Source: Rotaria sordida (lineage: Eukaryota > Rotifera > Eurotatoria > Philodinida > Philodinidae). Taken from it: DNA of 64,000 bases. This document shows positions 1 to 11,525 of the stretch, one piece after another. A program made the translations under genes and the position numbers. The notes under the pieces are model-generated. The model was not told the origin of the DNA. It did no database searches and worked only from the letters and a program-made list of their open reading frames with translations. Every line of letters starts with the position of its first letter. The stretch's first letter is position 1. The stretch is taken from positions 1 through 64,000 of the forward strand of contig CAJNOL010000716.1 of NCBI GenBank assembly GCA_905250125.1, in the 5' to 3' direction.

Positions 1-237
1 AATTTTCAGACTATAATAAAATGTGGTTATGAATTAATTGATAGTTTTGTTTTGACCGAAGATGATTGGTGGAATGAGTACTATGGGCCGATGGAACAAC
101 GAATTCAAGAGCTAAAGATGAAATACAAGGAACAACAAGAAGCGGAAAGTGTGCTAGATGAACAACTAAGTGAGATTAACTTGTATAAGAAGTATTCGAA
201 GAGTTATGGTTATATATTTTATATAATGAAACAATAA
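1..237 (+). CDS. C-terminal exon of a SAM-dependent methyltransferase (partial)
   Basis: The reading frame is open from base 1 to a TAA at 235-237 and gives 78 residues, so the gene begins left of the window. The peptide runs through a GYELIDSF strand, then DDWWNEYYGPME, a charged helix, and ends SKSYGYIFYIMKQ. This is the C-terminal pattern of a class I SAM-dependent methyltransferase family found in bacteria, fungi and some animals, where the last strand ends in YG(Y)VF(F/Y)(V/I)M. The SAM-binding motifs would be upstream and are not visible, so the substrate cannot be named. The family call rests on recalled similarity of the tail only. No polyadenylation signal was chosen with confidence, although AATAAA occurs immediately after the stop (about 235-241). 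Confidence 0.6.
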   Translation, partial: NFQTIIKCGYELIDSFVLTEDDWWNEYYGPMEQRIQELKMKYKEQQEAESVLDEQLSEINLYKKYSKSYGYIFYIMKQ

Positions 238-3200
238 ATAAATCTTTTTCAATTAGGTTTATGATGAGTATATCTGGCTGACGAAAAACCAAATCGCTTT
301 GTTATTTTCCTTAAAACATGACCTATTTGTTCCCGTTTGTATTTTTCATAAAAAGAATTTCTGAATGTTACGTTCTGCAGATATCATGGTCAAATGCATT
401 TGTATCGATTAAGTTGCGTCTTGGACTTCTGACATCCATGCACAAAAATCGGTCATAATTTCATACACGCACTTTGCTGATGTGACGCATGTGCATGTCA
501 AATATCTTTAGAGCATGCTCAATGCTTCAGCCAAAATGAATGTTCATTTCATGAAATGTTAAAATCTCAAAAAAGATCGATTTTTTGACTTATTTCGACA
601 TATGGTAAAAATCATTGAACAAGTTAATAAATAAAGTTTCAGTTCGCGATTATATTATTTGAGTTTTCTTGTTGTGTCCATCTGTAGGATAAATATTTGA
701 TAAGACACTTATAATTTCAGAAGTGAAGATCGGTAACTTGAATTAGTTCGAAATTATGATAGACTCTTTGATATCCACCTATGGACAAGATATCGTGCCA
801 AAAGTAAGAAGACATCAGAAATGTTCTTGTGAATAAAACAAGAAGAAATAAACAGTAGATATTACCACATATCAACATCTCGAATCCTCCTACTGATATC
901 TAAAGTAACTACTATATTGTTGTTACAATTTGTAGCGATACATTTCTAATAGCATAGATTTATTTTTCCAGAATCAATGATATTTTATTTCCACAATCAA
1001 AGTCTATCGATGTGACATGGATATGGTTTCTTTTATCGTCCACATACTCAATCATGAGGTTTGAGAGATTTAATGTCATGACTTCTAGTCGTGTTGAAAC
1101 TAAAATGTGTACCAAAGCAGAAGGCAAATGCAATTATCGAGGAAGGAACTACTATGGACAACGGTTTCGTTGGAAATGTTGCGGCAAGATCGATATTGAT
1201 CGAAATACATGTAGTTACAAAAGATATTACACATCAAGTGTGAGTGTATTATAAATAATCAACTTGTTAGCCATGAAGGATCAAAGTATTTCGAGTCGTG
1301 ACATGTTTCTAAATGCACCAGAAATTAAAAGATTTCCTCTAATCGACATATTATTCAAGGCTAAATCCTTTACATACTATTTGTGTAAAAAAATATTAAA
1401 AGAACTGTCATTAATATCAGTTGACCAGTATAGATTCAAGGTTTGTATGTTAATGCACGCTCATCGCTTCACTTGGGGGTTAGAATGGTAAGATTATGGT
1501 CGGCTGTAGCTTCACAACATACTTAAGAAGGATAAACAACATTATAAATCTTCAGTCACATAGTTAAACTATCTTAAAATGTATATTAGCTCTTGTTTTT
1601 TTCCTGCTCCTACAGAAAAGCTAAGACAAAAAATTCGTTGAAGACTATTGTTTGAAGAAATGAACTTTGATCGATATATTGGAATAAAATTTAATCTGAA
1701 TTTGATGATTTCAAAATTAAAAAAGAACAAAAAAATGAGAATATTCAAAAATTCATTTGTTATGTAATTTTTTTTTTGAACAGAAGAGTTTTATATTTTT
1801 CTGACAATTTACATGAAGAATCAATTGTTGTTTTGTTCAAAGAAAATTTAGCAAAATTCAATCTGAAATTTTTTCTCGGTCGTATTTTATTAATAGATAA
1901 TCATGGTAATCGGAACATGCATGGTGAAAACGATTTGTAGTTATTTAAAGAATCCAGGACTTTTTTAGGTCATTCAACACGAGACTGCATCAAATCGTAA
2001 TTTCGAACGTTGACCTTTTCTTTTTGTTTTTCTAACAATGATTCAAAATCATGACGATAACAACATGAAAGTTGATACATGAATGATAACACGAAGTTCG
2101 GTTGGGTTATCAAAGTATCGAATGACTCAATCAAAAATAACCATGTATGCAATAGAATGTCTAAAGAATCTTGTTTCATCATACAATGCTTTCGTTTCCT
2201 ACTCTGTTCAGAAGGGTATGAGTGTTTGTTCTGCCTACACTCACATTCACACTTCTTTTAGCAATGAGTGTACTGATGAAAAATTTTCACTCGACGATCA
2301 ACGCCAACTACACACATGGTGTTGAGCGCCACAAACAATACCGATAAAATCAGAATGGCTTGTTTCACATACTGTTCAAGTTCACTTCTGATCTACTTTA
2401 CCAAGTTATTCTTTCTGGAGAAATTCACATTTCAAATGATTTTTTTTTTCATCTTATTGGTTCATTTCATGTTTTTTATTATCTTATGACCTCTAAATAC
2501 TTACGTCATGTTGGCTGGTTTTTCTTCCTTCGTAATTTCGTAACAATGCAATTGCGCAATAGTCTACATTTATATAGTGAATACAAACTGATGCAGCTCT
2601 CTCACATACAATTTACTATTGTGAATTTATTCCTTATTTCTTTCCGATGACAAAGAGATTCCAATCATCTGAAAACAATGTTGTTTTTGTCTATTCATTG
2701 TTAAGGAACTCAACGTTTTTTTCTTATACATTAGAATTCTAGATATTTTAAATGTATTTTAATTTTACTTTGATTCATTTATGAGCAGCAATCGGACAAA
2801 ATCAAACACAAACGAAAACAAGATCGAGTATTCAAACGAGTAAGACGAAGAAAAAGATTTTTTTTTCTCTCAGAGAAACTCAACGGTAAACTATGATGCA
2901 CTGTTGTTCGATTCTCTTCTCCATCGACGTACAATGTGCTTTTGTAGTCGTGGGTGTGTCTGTATTGGTTACCTTCTATAAACGATTTCGACCTTTGTGT
3001 ATCGCACAAAAATCTGTACTTCTAGAGTACACATTTTGCATCCCATGTCACCTCTACTTCTTTGCACATCTTATGACGTTGGTAATACCTGAAGATATTA
3101 AAATACGTAAATTTTTTCTAGATTTACACGTTCTTACAAGTTTTATAAACTGTTTGTCTGACTGTTTAGTCTTTGATTTTCTCCTCAGTGCTTACCACAT

Positions 3201-3392
3201 AGGTGTATCTCTTATGTAATCATATTAAAATTGAGTATTCTTCCTTGAGAAAGATGAATATTTGAGAGACTGTGCCCTAATAAATCAACTCCAATGTCTA
3301 GAGACTAACAAGCATTAAGCTGTGTTTTTTTCTTAATGAATACATGTTGAAATAAATCGATAATTAACTAATGGACGGTCAATCTATTCTAG
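238..3392. other. Intergenic / possible eIF4A 5' region, no firm gene
   Basis: About 3.1 kb of AT-rich DNA with no reading frame that I can assign to a family. Its right end is a probable intron 3' end: a branch-point-like TTAACTAAT at about 3364 is followed by a pyrimidine tract and TTCTAG at 3387-3392, so an upstream eIF4A exon with the true start codon probably lies somewhere in this stretch. A short cysteine-rich frame at about 1090-1254 is listed separately. Confidence 0.6.
1090..1254 (+). other. Possible exon encoding a small cysteine-rich peptide
   Basis: A short open frame, less AT-rich than its surroundings, contains the cysteine pattern C-x6-C-x16-CC-x9-C rich in Arg, Lys, Tyr and Gly, and ends at TAA 1252-1254. 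A possible splice acceptor (CTTCTAG) lies at about 1083-1089 just before it. No signal peptide is visible in the same frame, so if real it would need an upstream exon. I do not recognise the family. It may be a chance frame. Confidence 0.2.
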
Positions 3393-5233
3393 GAGTGATG
3401 TCAACCAGAGTTCAAATGTGGGCGTACCCTCGATGGTACCAAGTATGTATATTTAAAAAATAGATTGAAATAATAATATACCCATGAACGTTTCCTCATT
3501 TTAGACGGGATTATCGAGAGTACTTGGACTGAACTGGTTGAAGAATTCGATCGGATGAACTTGCGTGAACCACTTTTACGTGGTATTTATAGCTATGGTT
3601 TCGAACGACCATCTGCTATTCAGCAACGCGCAATTAAACCGTGCATTTTGGGTAAGTAAAAAGAATTGGCCGTTCATCGAATTAGTGATCACTAATATTT
3701 CACTCAGGACACGATGTAATTGCTCAAGCACAATCAGGCACAGGCAAAACAGCTACATTCGCTGTTTCGATTTTACAACGAATTGACATGGAATTCAAAG
3801 AGTGTCAAGCACTCATTTTGGCTCCTACACGAGAATTGGCTCAACAGGTACGACTTAGAGATATTTTCATTAACGAAAGCCGATTTCTTGTTGGATTTAG
3901 ATCCAAAAGGTCGTGTTAGCACTTGGTGACTACATGAACATCACGTGTCATGCTTTTATTGGGGGTGGTAGAGTTAATGACGATATCAGACGGCTTGAAT
4001 CGGGCGTACAAATCGTTGTCGGCACACCAGGTCGTGTCTATGATATGCTCGAACGAAGGGCTCTTCGTAAGTTGTTAATATTTAACATTAATCTTGATTT
4101 TTTCATGATAAATTACTTCAGAAAGCAAAAATATCAAAATGCTTGTCTTGGATGAAGCTGATGAAATGCTTAAAGAAGGATTCAAACAACAAATCTACAA
4201 CATTTTCATGTTGATGCCGGAAAATATTCAAGTATGACTGAAATGATTCTTTCGTTTTTAAGATGATTTTCCTCTCGTTAGACTATTCTTCTATCGGCCA
4301 CTATGCCCAGCGACATCCTCGAAGTAACAACGAAATTCATGAATGATCCGGTGAAAATTCTCGTCAAAAAAGAAGAATTGACACTTGAGGGTATTCGCCA
4401 ATTTTATGTCGATGTTCAACGTGAAGTAAGTGTTCAATGATCATGAATTAATGTTTTCATTCGATAAACTCATCACACGTTGATCTGTCATGTTTAGGAT
4501 TACAAATTGGATACACTGTGCGATCTCTATGAAACAATGTCAATTGCAAAAGCTGTCATTTTTTGTAACACTCGTCGAAAAGTTGAATTTTTGACCAAAA
4601 ACATGACCGACCGCGATTTCACTGTTTCAGCTATGGTAAGTTTCAGAACATCACATTGTCAGCAAATATTCATACGATCAATTTTACCAAACATACACAT
4701 TTTCTACTGAGACATATTGAACTTGATCAGAAAATAAATATTCAATAAATCATAAAGTCTTTGACGGTTTTTCGATAGATCGAACGAACAAGAGTTGTTT
4801 GACAACGTCCATTCATAGTCGATTGTTCTTTTTCTTTTTTCGTTTAGTGTGGTAACATGGATCAGAAACAGCGTGATATTATCATGAAAGAATTTCGTTC
4901 TGGTTCCAGTCGAGTGTTGATCGCAACCGATTTACTTGCCCGTGGCATCGACGTTCAACAAGTCAGCGTAGTCATTAATTACGATTTACCGAACAACCGT
5001 GAAAATTATATTCATCGGTATGATCACTTTCAAATATTTGACATAAAAGAAACCAAGTAAAAATTGATTTTTCTAATTCTTTTTTCAGCATCGGTCGTGG
5101 CGGTCGATTCGGTCGCAAAGGTGTCGCCATTAATTTAGTCACCGAGGAAGATCGAGCATCAATGCGTAGCATCGAACAATTTTACAATACCAAAGTACGA
5201 GAGATGCCAATGAACATAGCCGATCTGATATAA
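3393..5233 (+). CDS. eif4a: eIF4A-like DEAD-box RNA helicase (8 introns visible)
   Basis: ATP-dependent RNA helicase that unwinds mRNA 5' UTRs as part of the cap-binding eIF4F complex in the cytoplasm. Exons: 3393-3442, 3505-3651, 3708-3847, 3901-4066, 4122-4231, 4282-4425, 4498-4635, 4848-5017, 5089-5233. All introns are GT-AG and most are about 50-75 bases. Motifs in order: [12 protein letters not shown] (Q motif), AQSGTGKT (motif I), [42 protein letters not shown], ending NIADLI. From the in-frame ATG at 3433 there are 389 residues, about 17 short of human eIF4A (406). The exon is open upstream to an acceptor at 3391-3392, so the start codon is probably in an upstream exon I could not place. 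One oddity: the usual HGD after the SAM of motif IV-V reads CGN here, encoded at the start of exon 4848. AATAAA at about 5326 is a likely polyadenylation signal. Confidence 0.93.
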
Positions 5234-6696
5234 CGAGTGGTTGTTCTTGTGCGTCTATGTTGACATCATCACTACTGACTTTTTTCTATCTAATATACTG
5301 CTGATGATATATTTCCTAAACAAGAATAATAAACTCATATATTACTATCGAATTTTTTTCTCTCAATCTAGAACTACGGCTAGTTCGTGTGGCATCATTG
5401 TGTGACAGGCATGAATGAATGCCAATCATTCTTACTACAATTCTCTTCTTGTCTTCTTCCTCGATCTCTTATTGCTTGAACCAGCTCAATAAAAATTCTG
5501 TTCTCTTCTCATTAGTTTTTTTCTCGTCGATTAAACGAACAAAAAATAAATGGTCAGACTACAACCAAAGCCTAATATTTTATGTAGCCAAATTAAATAG
5601 ATGCCGGCTGATAGACCAAAAATAGCTATATTCTTATATTTCTATGATGCGCCGATTTCCAATATCATAATCTAGTTTGATCAAAGGCTTTGTTACTGAT
5701 GAAGATAAAAGACTCACAAGAGAATAATGTCTAATAATCCAAAACAACTACGTATTTAATCGTTCATGACCACTAAATCTGACAATATTCATACTATATA
5801 GTAGTATTTGTTCGATAGAAATTGATAAACTAGCTAGTCAATACCAGTTGAGCGTTGCATTGTTTGATGCAGATATATCATTCAATTTAGTCCAGTCAAC
5901 AAGGAACAGAGATTTTTATATAACGATTCGGCTACGTACTTATACTCTTCTTTGCAAGAAGTTCAGTCGCCGACTTAAAGAAATCTAGTATATAATCAAT
6001 GTATGCTGAAAATCATAATGAATGAAGAAGCTCAGCACAATGAATACTGACATATCAAATTGAACTTAGTAGATGAAAATAATAAAACGTGTTTAGTGTT
6101 ACAAATCAGACAACGTCTTGAGGAAATTATGAATGTATTCATACATTTGACACTAGGTAGAACAGTTTGATTCAAATATCGTATGAGCCATAATATTTTC
6201 CAACGAAGAATAGCATATCAGATGGCATCTCGACAAAATATGAGTAAGTGAAAATAATAAAAATGTTAATGATCTCATCATACAATATTTCAATTTCACA
6301 ATTTTCTCTACAAGACACGGTGAATTTGTTGTTGTTATTATTAAATATTATGAGTTTGTTATTTAAATGTGTTTGAATATGTCGTTACTCCCTCGCCAAA
6401 TAGAGAAATAGCTTGTATCAATGCTGTCAAAACTTCCGTGCATCAGCTGAAATTTCTACAAGTACAACATATTATTGGTGTCCGTAATCGCGTTCGTATG
6501 GATGATGTTGAAGAATAATGATAGTATGATCAAGACCCATTGCTTAGTATTCTATGTTTTTTTTCTATTTACTTTCATCTATTTCAATTGGTAATAAAAT
6601 TTGATGGAATGAGTAGGGACAAAATTATTTGATTTATTTTCCAACAAAATCATCGTTTTTACTTAGTATTTATAAAAGAATGTCTTTTACTTAGCA
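5234..6696. other. Intergenic between convergent eIF4A and adenosine kinase
   Basis: The two flanking genes converge. The first 100 bases hold the eIF4A 3' UTR. The rest is AT-rich. The only coding-like signals are an ATG at 6222 that reads MASRQNM into a good GTAAGT donor (6244), and an open frame at about 6352-6518 that ends RNRVRMDDVEE and a stop. They could be two exons of one short gene, but I found no acceptor joining them in frame, so no gene is called. Confidence 0.5.
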
Positions 6697-7713
6697 TCAA
6701 AAATTTTGCTCAATATTGTTCCATTGTGCTAAAATCTGTTGCTGTTTCGTTGTATTCAAACGTGATCCATATTCCGAGATAACAGATGCTGCAGCCAAAC
6801 TTGCGAATTTTCCTGCTGTCAAAAAATCTTTTCCTTGAGTAATGGCGAATAAAAACGCACCGGCAAACATATCCCCCGCGCCATTGGTATCCACCGCTTG
6901 TGCTTTGTAAGGTGCAATAGTGTGCAGTTGTGTGCCATCGTAGACTAGGGCGCCTTCGGCACCCAGTGTAATAGCAAATGTCCGAGCAAACTTTTTCAAA
7001 CAATCGATGGCAATTTCTAGATTGTCGGTTTGTGCCCAATTCAATGCCTCAACTCGATTGCAAAATAATAAATCGATATGCTTGCCGAACATTTCACGTA
7101 AATCATCGCGAAAATCTAACACAACACCTGAATCCGAAAGACTCGCTGCAATTTTTACTCCATTCTGTTCGGCAATTTCACGTATGCGAATAGCAGCTGT
7201 ACGACTGCTTGGTGACATCACCATATAGGCTTCGAAGTAGACGTAATCGGAAGCAACAATAGCTTCTAACACAATATCATGTTCCGATAGTGTCGTATTG
7301 ACACCAAGAAACGTATTCAATGTGCGTTCAGCATCTGGAGTAATCATCACCAAGCAAGTACCAGTGATACCTTCAATGTGACGCTGATCAATTTGACAAT
7401 CGACACCTGCTGTATGTAGATCATGTAAGTAAAATCGACCGTTGTCATCATCTCCAACTTTACAGGTGTAAAATGTTTTGCCGCCGAATTGTGCAATAGC
7501 GATAATAGCGTTGGCTGTAGATCCTCCACTGGTCCGCTTTGAACACACCAGATGATCAGCAAGACTATCGAGTAATTGTTTCCGTCGCACTTCATCCACT
7601 AGTATCATCATACCTTTTTCGATTGCCATTGCCGCAAGATCGGTATCAGTTACATTGATTTCTGTGTCTACAAGTGCAGCACCCACACCGTATACATGAT
7701 AGTGTTTCTTCAT
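6697..7713 (-). CDS. Adenosine kinase / PfkB-family sugar kinase, bacterial type, intronless
   Basis: A single open frame of 338 residues with ATG at 7711-7713 and TGA at 6697-6699. It belongs to the PfkB (ribokinase) superfamily and would phosphorylate adenosine or a related nucleoside with ATP in the cytosol. Visible marks: N-terminal GVGAALVDTE strand (about residues 9-18), GGSTAN substrate-side motif (about 63-68), AQFGGKTFYTCKVGDD lid region, and the signature DTNGAGDMFAGAFL near residue 275, with the catalytic Asp in GAGD. Length is typical for the family. The sequence resembles the adenosine kinase of gamma-proteobacteria (SGGSTAN, EKGMMILVDE, FGGKTFYTCKVGDD) more than animal ADK. It has no intron, while eIF4A, Crumbs, MetRS and ECT2 nearby are intron-rich. 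I infer acquisition from bacteria, a frequent event in bdelloids. The exact substrate could also be ribose or another nucleoside. Confidence 0.88.
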   Translation of the reverse strand: MKKHYHVYGVGAALVDTEINVTDTDLAAMAIEKGMMILVDEVRRKQLLDSLADHLVCSKRTSGGSTANAIIAIAQFGGKTFYTCKVGDDDNGRFYLHDLHTAGVDCQIDQRHIEGITGTCLVMITPDAERTLNTFLGVNTTLSEHDIVLEAIVASDYVYFEAYMVMSPSSRTAAIRIREIAEQNGVKIAASLSDSGVVLDFRDDLREMFGKHIDLLFCNRVEALNWAQTDNLEIAIDCLKKFARTFAITLGAEGALVYDGTQLHTIAPYKAQAVDTNGAGDMFAGAFLFAITQGKDFLTAGKFASLAAASVISEYGSRLNTTKQQQILAQWNNIEQNF

Positions 7714-10009
7714 TGAGGCTCTTCTTCTGTTAAAGCAAAAGCTATTATTCTATCGATTGAAATGGCAATAAAATAGGTTACAATCTGTATTATTTATTAC
7801 TTTGATATATCATAAACATTTTTGCTTGTGCAACATCAGTTGAGTATATATATATATATATGAATGTTGTGTTATTATTCACCTTTGCACAAAGTGAAGA
7901 ATGAAACAAATTTTGTTGTAACTGCTACACGTGCTGCGCATATTCATTCAAACACAAGGTAATCTAATATTTTCTTTCTTCCATTCACGAATACCGAATG
8001 AATGTATTGAGTCATACTGAATCAGCGTTTTGTATGATGTATCGAATTGGTTGTTACTGTCAAATTAAATATGTAATCACAGAGCTTGATAAGCAAAATG
8101 AGACTAAAAAGATGGAAGTGGAATTAACATACTTTTGAATAATAATATTGACATAGACAGTTGTATTCAAGATAGAACTTTCTCATCGTCTTTTAACTAA
8201 AACTGACTATTCGACTCTTGTTAGACCAATGGCATTCTTTCATCGTTGAAAAACAAAAATTTTTATATTAATGAATTTTAATGAGCAGATACGTATATCC
8301 AAATTATTGCAGAATTTGTATTGATCAATGGAAATGTATTTACAAGAAATTTAACTTCTGCTCTGTATATCTCATTTTTGTTTTCAACTGTCATCGGTAT
8401 CGTCGTTTCGACAGCACCAAATGATTAGAAACCGTAGTGGGAGGCAGAGATCGCCATTGGGCAGTTAACTATATTTTTATCGATTCATGTATAAAAAGTT
8501 TTGTTTTCTCGTATTTTACTAGTTATACTCAAGAGGCAAAATTTTAGTCAAAATATCATTCTCGGTATGGCTATAACTCAGAGCAGATACATCCAAACAA
8601 TTGAAGTTTATTTGTTTGTATTGACAACAGCAGACGACAATATCTAGTCATATGTCTTTCTTTAATTGACATTGTTCTTCTGCTTTCTAATAGAGAAGAT
8701 TCTAAAATGAATGATTGATTTCAATTTTGAAGATATTGCTTATGATTTTTTTAAAAATAGCAATTTTATTGAACTGAACAAATTTCTCGTTTTTACAATG
8801 AATTATTCGCTATTCGTTTAGACAAGATTGTTGTCAAGTCGAAATAGAAATTTGAAATAACTTACAGAAGCAAACTTTTTTTCTTCTGAGAAAAAGAAAA
8901 TGAGCAATGCGAAATGAGAGAATTGTTCAAACTATGTTTTCGAAGTAAATCTTTAAGGAGATTCAATTCAAAACATGTGAGATAGATATTCCATAGTGAG
9001 TAAAAAACAATCATATTCAGAAAGATTAAACTATTCAAAAACATGATTGCATCAGTTTGTAGTTTTCAATGTTACAATGAATTCATTCTTATTCTTCAAT
9101 AGATGCTAAAGAACAGATATTTCATTCAGTTTGGTATTTTGTCTAAAAAATCGAACTTATTGGTTATTACATTGATAAGAAAACAACTCCAAAAAGTTGA
9201 CTAATTAGAAAAACGGTTTAGACTTTCTTAGAAAATATTCGAACGAGTACTTAATCAATTGAAAGTCAATGATGAGATTCTATTTGAAATATAAGACTCA
9301 AATTTGACTAATGAAAAGAAATTCGATTGTCTACAATAGATGAGTAAATAAGACACAGTTACTAGACTAACATTAAATTTCGTTATCTTTCAATCTAGAA
9401 ACAAACAATTTAGTATTCGATATACGTTATACTTATTGATTAATTAAAAATTCGAATGTTAATTGTCTTTAAATTTTGTAGTGACAAAGATCGTCATTAA
9501 GATTAATTGATTGGATATACACTTGCGTCCTTGTCTTTTCATTGAGAAACTAAAGTCAATATTCAAAAAAGAGAAAGAATTTCGTTTTAATGATAACTGT
9601 TCTAATGAATCCAAGACTTCAATTGTGAATTGGACTTTAGTCTACAACAACATGATCATCAAATGAAGTGAAATTGTTCAAATAAACTACATAACACAAC
9701 CAAAGTGTTAGAAGAATTGATGTTAAATTTAATAGTCAAACAATGATTCATATCCACTGCAATAAAACAGTTTGTTTCAATAGATAACCGATGCAAAAAT
9801 ATAAGGGGAACGATAAATATCTTCTTTTTTTCTATCAGAATTCAGTCGATTGCATGTATCTATTTTGATCAAAATATGAAAATTGAATCAGTCAAAGTTA
9901 ACAATAAAGAACATATGACACAAGTGAAGTGTGTCAGAATGAAAGAAATATGCACACAAAGATACAGATGTACATGAAGGAAAAAAAGAAAATCAAAAAT
10001 TGTTCAATG
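7714..10009. other. Non-coding stretch, no gene recognised
   Basis: AT-rich sequence upstream of the kinase. A short TA microsatellite lies at about 7845-7862. No reading frame with family similarity or a believable exon structure was seen on either strand. Confidence 0.6.
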
Positions 10010-10790
10010 TTAATTAGATTCATATTCACGAAGAATTTGAATAATGTTAACAACGATATCTGGTGGATTTCTACAGCGCATAGAACCAGCACCATCATCA
10101 TAACCCATCTGAGCCCAATAGAGAGCATCACAATTGTTATGATCTTTTACATGTGGATTAGCTCCATTTTCTAGTAGTAATAGCTTAATAATCGAGTATG
10201 ATTGACTATATGCTGCATGCATAAACTCTGTCTATACCTTTCGCATCGACATGTCGATAGAAAAATATCGTCAGTAAGAATAGTAGACTCTCTCGTGTCA
10301 TCAAGTGCATATTGAAAGAGATCGAGTGATGCAAATTTTCTTGCAAAAAAATTAAAAGGTTCGATAAAGAATTACTTTGAATTTTATAAAGATCAATAAG
10401 TTCTTTCAAAATGTTTACTTCGATATTTCCTGATCCTTTTTAAATCGAATATAATTTAACTTGCATTTCTGATTGTTTAAGAAGTAAACAAAGAATTTCA
10501 TTATGACCATATTGATATGAATAATCAAGTGCTGAATGACTACATTTATCGGTCATATTGATATCGAGATTATTTATATGATCGAGCAAAAACTTGACTA
10601 TATCAGCGTTTCCTGTATTACAATTACGAATAAATACTGTTACACCAACGACACTTTCGATAGTTCATATCAAGTCCTTGTTGAATGTAAGCAAGGGTAA
10701 GACTTTTATTACCATTTTTAATTGCAAGACAGATGTGCGTTACACCGTATTAATCTTCAGCATTGCCATTCTTTTCAAAAATCTATGGTA
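10010..10790 (-). pseudogene. Broken ankyrin-repeat gene
   Basis: Three minus-strand pieces carry ankyrin-repeat text. The upstream piece (about 10780 down to 10440) reads NADIVKFLLDH, then HSALDYSYQYGHNEILCLLL and a stop. The middle piece (about 10409-10210) ends HVDAKGID. The last piece (about 10222-10010) reads HAAYSQSYSIIKLLLLENG, then ANPHVKDHNNCDALYWAQMG and a stop at 10010-10012. The middle and last pieces run into each other but in different frames: a one-base shift at about 10225-10235 separates AKGID from the expected TEFMHAA, and the downstream frame has a TAG just before the join. Ankyrin repeats are protein-binding scaffolds; nothing here says which partner. Splicing could rescue part of it, and a sequencing indel could mimic the shift, but decay is the simplest reading. 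Confidence 0.6.
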
Positions 10791-10799
10791 GATACTTAC

Positions 10800-11253
10800 A
10801 ACAACAAATACTGAATTCAAAGCTTCAAGGTTTTTTTGAATAACAAAAAATATTTTCTTTTTAATGTTCGTGTTTTTCTTTATACAAGCATCATCTGTGA
10901 AGTTGTCTTATCCTTAATTATTCATAAAAATGATTACTCATGACATATGGATGCCCGTTACTTTATCGTGAAATTTAAAAAAAAACGAAGCTTTTTATTA
11001 CGTTCATATTTAATGATAAATCTTAATTAAAATTAATAAAAAATAGGCAATGATAGAACGATAACAAAATTCATTAGTAGAAACGAAAACTTTACTATTA
11101 ATCTAATGATCAATAATTTTTTTTTGCACTTTCGTTATCATCACTTAACAGATTATACTCATATGGTTCCTTAACTTTGAGCTTTTCTGAAGTAAAATTA
11201 TCATTAGTGTTTTTCTTCATGTACATCATTGGATTTTCTTTTTGATGAGTATG
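10800..11253. other. Non-coding stretch, no gene recognised
   Basis: AT-rich sequence between the ankyrin remnant and the transposase remnant. Nothing assignable was seen. Confidence 0.5.
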
Positions 11254-11525
11254 TTATTGAAATAGTGTTTGAATCAAACATATGCTTAAACGAAATGAAA
11301 TTTTCTTTGAAAAACATAAGTTGATCAATTTTTTTTCAGCATCTAGTATTGTTCTTCGGTCACAGATCATAATTTTGGTTAAAGAAAATAATCTTTCGAC
11401 GAAGGTGTTCGCCACTGGAACGGCCAACACCTTATAAGCAATACCAGCAATATTTGGAAATTAATTCTCTTTTTCTCCAAAATAAAAGCAAATCATTATT
11501 AATCATATCTATGTCAAAATCATTT
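11254..11525 (-). mobile_element. hAT transposase C-terminal remnant
   Basis: The minus strand reads FPNIAGIAYKVLAVPVANTF followed by VERLFSLTKIMICDRR and then ends in a stop at 11254-11256. This is the hAT dimerisation domain, whose family pattern is FPxLAxxAxxxLxIPxTSxxxERxFSxxxxxxxxxRxxL. Just upstream, in another frame, is NNDLLLFWRKRE, which fits the Trp-containing segment that precedes FPN in hAT proteins. A stop and a frame change separate the two parts. No catalytic DDE region, BED zinc finger or terminal inverted repeats were found nearby, so this is a dead fragment. Confidence 0.7.
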
